The position numbers were made by a program, and so were the translations under genes. 64,000 bases of DNA from NCBI RefSeq assembly GCF_017309185.1, contig NZ_JAEKJZ010000006.1, positions 310,001 through 374,000 on the forward strand. The letters run 5' to 3'. How positions within the stretch are numbered: the first letter of the stretch is position 1; every line of letters begins with the position of its first letter. Positions 61,948 through 64,000 of the stretch are shown piece by piece. The stretch comes from Roseibium aggregatum (GTDB lineage Bacteria > Pseudomonadota > Alphaproteobacteria > Rhizobiales > Stappiaceae). The notes below the pieces were generated by a model. That model saw nothing but the letters and a program-made list of their open reading frames with translations, searched no databases and had not been told where the DNA came from.

Positions 61948-62420
61948 CAGTTGTCTCCCCGTACCATGGTGAAGAAATTGACCTTGGTTGCTTCCGTCTC
62001 CTCGCGGACAGTCTCCTTCGCCGCGGCCTGTTCGGCGGCAAGGGGGGCGATCACCTCGGCCTCGATCCGTTCCCGGATCTCGCCGCACTGCCAGAGCGCA
62101 TCGATGACGGCCGACTGCAGCGCCTTTTTCTTGTTGCGGCCGAGGCTGTAGGCGCTGCCGGTCTCGCCGGTCTCCAGACGAATGACGCAGCGGGTCACGG
62201 TGACTTCGCCGAGGTTGAACGGGCTGCCGGTTCCGCCCATGCGGCCGCGCACCATCACCAGCCCGGTTTCCGGCTGCCTAACGATGCCGAATGGCGGTGC
62301 GTCAAGGCGTTCGAAACGTTCGGCGACCGCTTCGGGGCTGGCCGCCGCGAGGACCGCCATGACGTTCTGCCGGGCGGTTGCGGAATCTTGAGGGGTAGTG
62401 CTGGAAGCTGTGTCGGTCAT
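61947..62420 (-). CDS. phnG: PhnG, C-P lyase core subunit
   Basis: A 157-residue subunit (ARQNVMAVLAAASPEAVAERF; GLVMVRGRMGGTGSPFNLGEVTVTRCVIRLETGETGSAYSLGRNKKKALQSAVIDAL) that is unmistakably PhnG. It is the first gene of the phn operon on the minus strand. The ATG at 62420 has AAGG upstream; a longer frame to 62462 runs toward the operator region and is unlikely. Confidence 0.95.
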   Translation of the reverse strand: MTDTASSTTPQDSATARQNVMAVLAAASPEAVAERFERLDAPPFGIVRQPETGLVMVRGRMGGTGSPFNLGEVTVTRCVIRLETGETGSAYSLGRNKKKALQSAVIDALWQCGEIRERIEAEVIAPLAAEQAAAKETVREETEATKVNFFTMVRGDN

Positions 62421-62471
62421 GAAACACGCCTTCGGTCTGGCCGTCATAGGAGGCGACTTCAAAAGTCACCG

Positions 62472-62510
62472 CCTGTCCTAAACAGGATTTGTCTATTTGT
62501 CTATACAAAT
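62472..62510. promoter_or_regulatory. Candidate PhnF operator region
   Basis: ATTTGTCTATACAAAT (62495-62510) is a palindrome with perfect six-base arms. Its core GTCTATAC fits the GTnTAnAC rule of GntR/HutC-family operators. A second palindrome, CCTGT-CCTAA-ACAGG (62472-62486), lies next to it. Both are in the 132-base divergent region between phnG and phnF and could control both genes. Confidence 0.65.
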
Positions 62511-62552
62511 AATCCAGTTGACTCTTTGGTAGCGAAAATTGATGACGGTCCA

Positions 62553-63293
62553 ATGACGACCAACACCACACTCGACCGGAGCGCCGGCATCGCGGTCTGG
62601 CGCCAGATCATGGAAACGATCAAGGCCGAGATCGTCAGCGGCACGTTCGAGAAGGACAGTCGCCTGCCGCCGGAATCCGAGCTTGCGGCCCGCTTCGGGG
62701 TCAACCGGCACACCGTGCGCCGGGCGATCGCGGCGCTGACGGCCGACGGTATTCTGAGGGCCGACCAGGGACGCGGCACATTCGTCGCCTCACGGCCGTT
62801 GAGCTATCCGATCGGGACCCGGACCCGCTTTTCGGAAATCGTCTCCGGACAGAATCGCGCACCGAGCGGCCGGTTGATCGGGTCGTCGCTGGAAGAAGCC
62901 GATGCGATGCTTGCCCATCAGCTCGAAGTGCCGCTTGGAACCATATTGATCAGGGTGGAGACCCTGCGGGTCGCGGACGGCATTCCCTTTATCGTCGCGA
63001 CAAGCTGGTTCGAGAATGCGCGAGTGCCCGATTTCGTCACCGACTATGCGGAGAGCGGCTCGATCACCAGGGCGCTTGAGAAGGCGGGCATCCACGATTA
63101 CCTCCGCAAGGAAACGCGGATTACGGCGGAACCGGTGGAAGCCAACGACGCCCGCCAGCTCGGACTGGCGCTCGGTCAACCCATCCTGGTGATGGAGAGC
63201 GTCAATCTCGGCACGGACGGCAAGCCGCTGCAATACTCTCGAGCCCGTGCGGCGGCCGACCGGATGCAGCTGGTGGTCAGCGGGGACGCCTGA
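62553..63293 (+). CDS. phnF: PhnF, GntR/HutC-family regulator of phosphonate genes
   Basis: A 246-residue regulator with an N-terminal winged helix (about 15-80: VWRQIMETIKAEIVSGTFEKDSRLPPESELAARFGVNRHTVRRAIAALTADGILRADQGRGTFV) and a C-terminal UTRA ligand domain (PLGTILIRVETLRVADGIPFIVATSWF ... LGQPILVMESVNLGTDGKPLQYSRARAAADRMQL). It is divergent from the C-P lyase operon, which it most likely represses until a phosphonate metabolite or phosphate limitation relieves it. Confidence 0.95.
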   Translation: MTTNTTLDRSAGIAVWRQIMETIKAEIVSGTFEKDSRLPPESELAARFGVNRHTVRRAIAALTADGILRADQGRGTFVASRPLSYPIGTRTRFSEIVSGQNRAPSGRLIGSSLEEADAMLAHQLEVPLGTILIRVETLRVADGIPFIVATSWFENARVPDFVTDYAESGSITRALEKAGIHDYLRKETRITAEPVEANDARQLGLALGQPILVMESVNLGTDGKPLQYSRARAAADRMQLVVSGDA

Positions 63294-63314
63294 GAAATCT
63301 CAGCCGCCGTTTCA

Positions 63315-63695
63315 TCACGGCCCGTCGGGCCGGTTCTGCGCGACAAACTCCAGGATGACGGCAATCAGGTTGTCGTTTCTGTGTCTGAAATGGCTTTTGA
63401 GGAAAATCTCCAGCGCAACACCGGTGTCTCGCATAACGAGCCCGGCGTCTGTTTTCTCGACTGAATTTCGCAGGAGTTGTATCGCGCCCTGCCCGTGACA
63501 GGCTCCGCAATCGCTGTCGAAAGTCTGGCGCGGGTCGGCGGGTGCGGCCTCCAGTGTGTTGGCCGAAAGGCAGAACGCCGCGACCAGGCTGAGGCAGAAC
63601 CTCGGGCCTTTCCTTCGCTCGGACCGGCGCTCGGACCGGTTCTGCTTCGATCGCCGTTTCCTGTCGTCCAGGCTCACCATCGCGGACGTCTTCAT
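63315..63695 (-). CDS. Small exported mono-heme c-type cytochrome-like protein
   Basis: A protein of up to 126 residues. A very basic N-terminus (DRKRRSKQNRSERRSERRKGPRF) leads into a hydrophobic signal segment (CLSLVAAFCLSANTLEA). One heme site, CGACH, follows (DSDCGACHGQGAIQLL). The rest (MRDTGVALEIFLKSHFRHRNDNLIAVILEFVAQN) fits a short class I cytochrome, though the axial Met is not obvious. The start may be the ATG at 63695 or the one at 63680. It lies 50 bases after the CHAD gene. Confidence 0.75.
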   Translation of the reverse strand: MKTSAMVSLDDRKRRSKQNRSERRSERRKGPRFCLSLVAAFCLSANTLEAAPADPRQTFDSDCGACHGQGAIQLLRNSVEKTDAGLVMRDTGVALEIFLKSHFRHRNDNLIAVILEFVAQNRPDGP

Positions 63696-63744
63696 TCCGG
63701 CCCCTGGGTTCTTCAGTGTCGCGCCTTCGCGCGTGGTGTCCGGT

Positions 63745-64000
63745 TCAGGTCCAGAACTTCGGCGTTTCGCGGGTGGCTTCCCAATAGCCCTTGGCGTGAT
63801 GCCACATGGTCTGGGCCTGGGCCTCGTGCCAGCCGATGACGAAACCGATGGCCTGGGCCGTGGGGAGAGCCTTTTCGCCCTCGATCCTGCATTTTGACGG
63901 CAGCTGTTCGGCCATGGCGACGTCGTTGAGATAGCCGAAAATGTCCTGCAGCTTCTTCATGCGCTTCAAGAACGGCTTGACGGTGTCCTGCGGGTAGAGG
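63745..64000 (-). CDS. CHAD-domain protein (5' part outside window)
   Basis: Only the last 84 codons are in the window. They read LYPQDTVKPFLKRMKKLQDIFGYLNDVAMAEQL and then AIGFVIGWHEAQAQ, which is the C-terminal part of a CHAD domain (conserved histidine alpha-helical domain). CHAD proteins bind polyphosphate, and many carry a CYTH domain ahead of CHAD, which cannot be checked here. The gene continues beyond the right edge. Confidence 0.8.
   Translation of the reverse strand, partial: LYPQDTVKPFLKRMKKLQDIFGYLNDVAMAEQLPSKCRIEGEKALPTAQAIGFVIGWHEAQAQTMWHHAKGYWEATRETPKFWT

Overview
The window is GC-rich, gene-dense chromosomal DNA from an alphaproteobacterium. A marine Hyphomicrobiales/Stappiaceae-like organism (Roseibium, Stappia or a relative) fits best. 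The pointers are an alphaproteobacterial RpoH, CarD, FdxA, the SUV3-like helicase next to an S4 protein, glutathione-linked formaldehyde oxidation, a plausible Irr box, and a C-P lyase operon. The genus is inference. I saw no phage, insertion sequence, CRISPR array or plasmid gene.

Positions 1-28.4 kb are one large PQQ / lanthanide-type methanol (alcohol) oxidation island. It holds pqqABCDE (minus strand), then a LuxR-type response regulator, a FIST-domain protein and a soluble hybrid histidine kinase. Next come exported accessory proteins, including a SoxYZ-like carrier and a metallo-hydrolase, then glutathione-dependent formaldehyde dehydrogenase and S-formylglutathione hydrolase, a cytochrome c, and xoxF with xoxG and xoxJ. 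A minus-strand block follows (second SoxYZ-like carrier, beta-propeller, MxaD-like SRPBCC protein, unknown protein). After it comes a seven-gene ABC transporter block and finally gfa. Together these genes can take a primary alcohol to aldehyde in the periplasm (XoxF, PQQ, XoxG cytochrome) and carry formaldehyde via glutathione adducts to formate in the cytoplasm. XoxF carries the Asp-x-Asp pattern of lanthanide enzymes, and no mxaF is present. Four promoters in this island share an ACYAAGGT-like element just upstream of their -35 boxes, a candidate site for the LuxR-type regulator.

Positions 28.4-46.7 kb are mostly housekeeping: tRNA-Arg(CCT), an inverted-repeat element, a nuclease-fold protein, an M48 protease, a membrane-anchored AraC regulator divergent from an alpha/beta hydrolase, rpoH, carD, fdxA, an S4 RNA-binding protein whose start codon is not canonical, a long SUV3-like helicase, pyruvate carboxylase, and small conserved proteins (DUF1697, glutamine amidotransferase, TerB-like).

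Positions 46.8-52.1 kb hold an iron-type locus (imelysin, di-heme c-type oxidoreductase, second imelysin, DUF1513 beta-propeller) behind a plausible Irr box. An intrinsic terminator lies after the first imelysin. A large AsmA-family protein follows.

Positions 55.2-63.3 kb are a C-P lyase (phosphonate) operon in the order phnG-H-I-J-K-L-DUF1045-M-N on the minus strand, divergent from phnF. A GntR/HutC-type operator lies between them. The window ends with a small c-type cytochrome and a truncated CHAD-domain gene.
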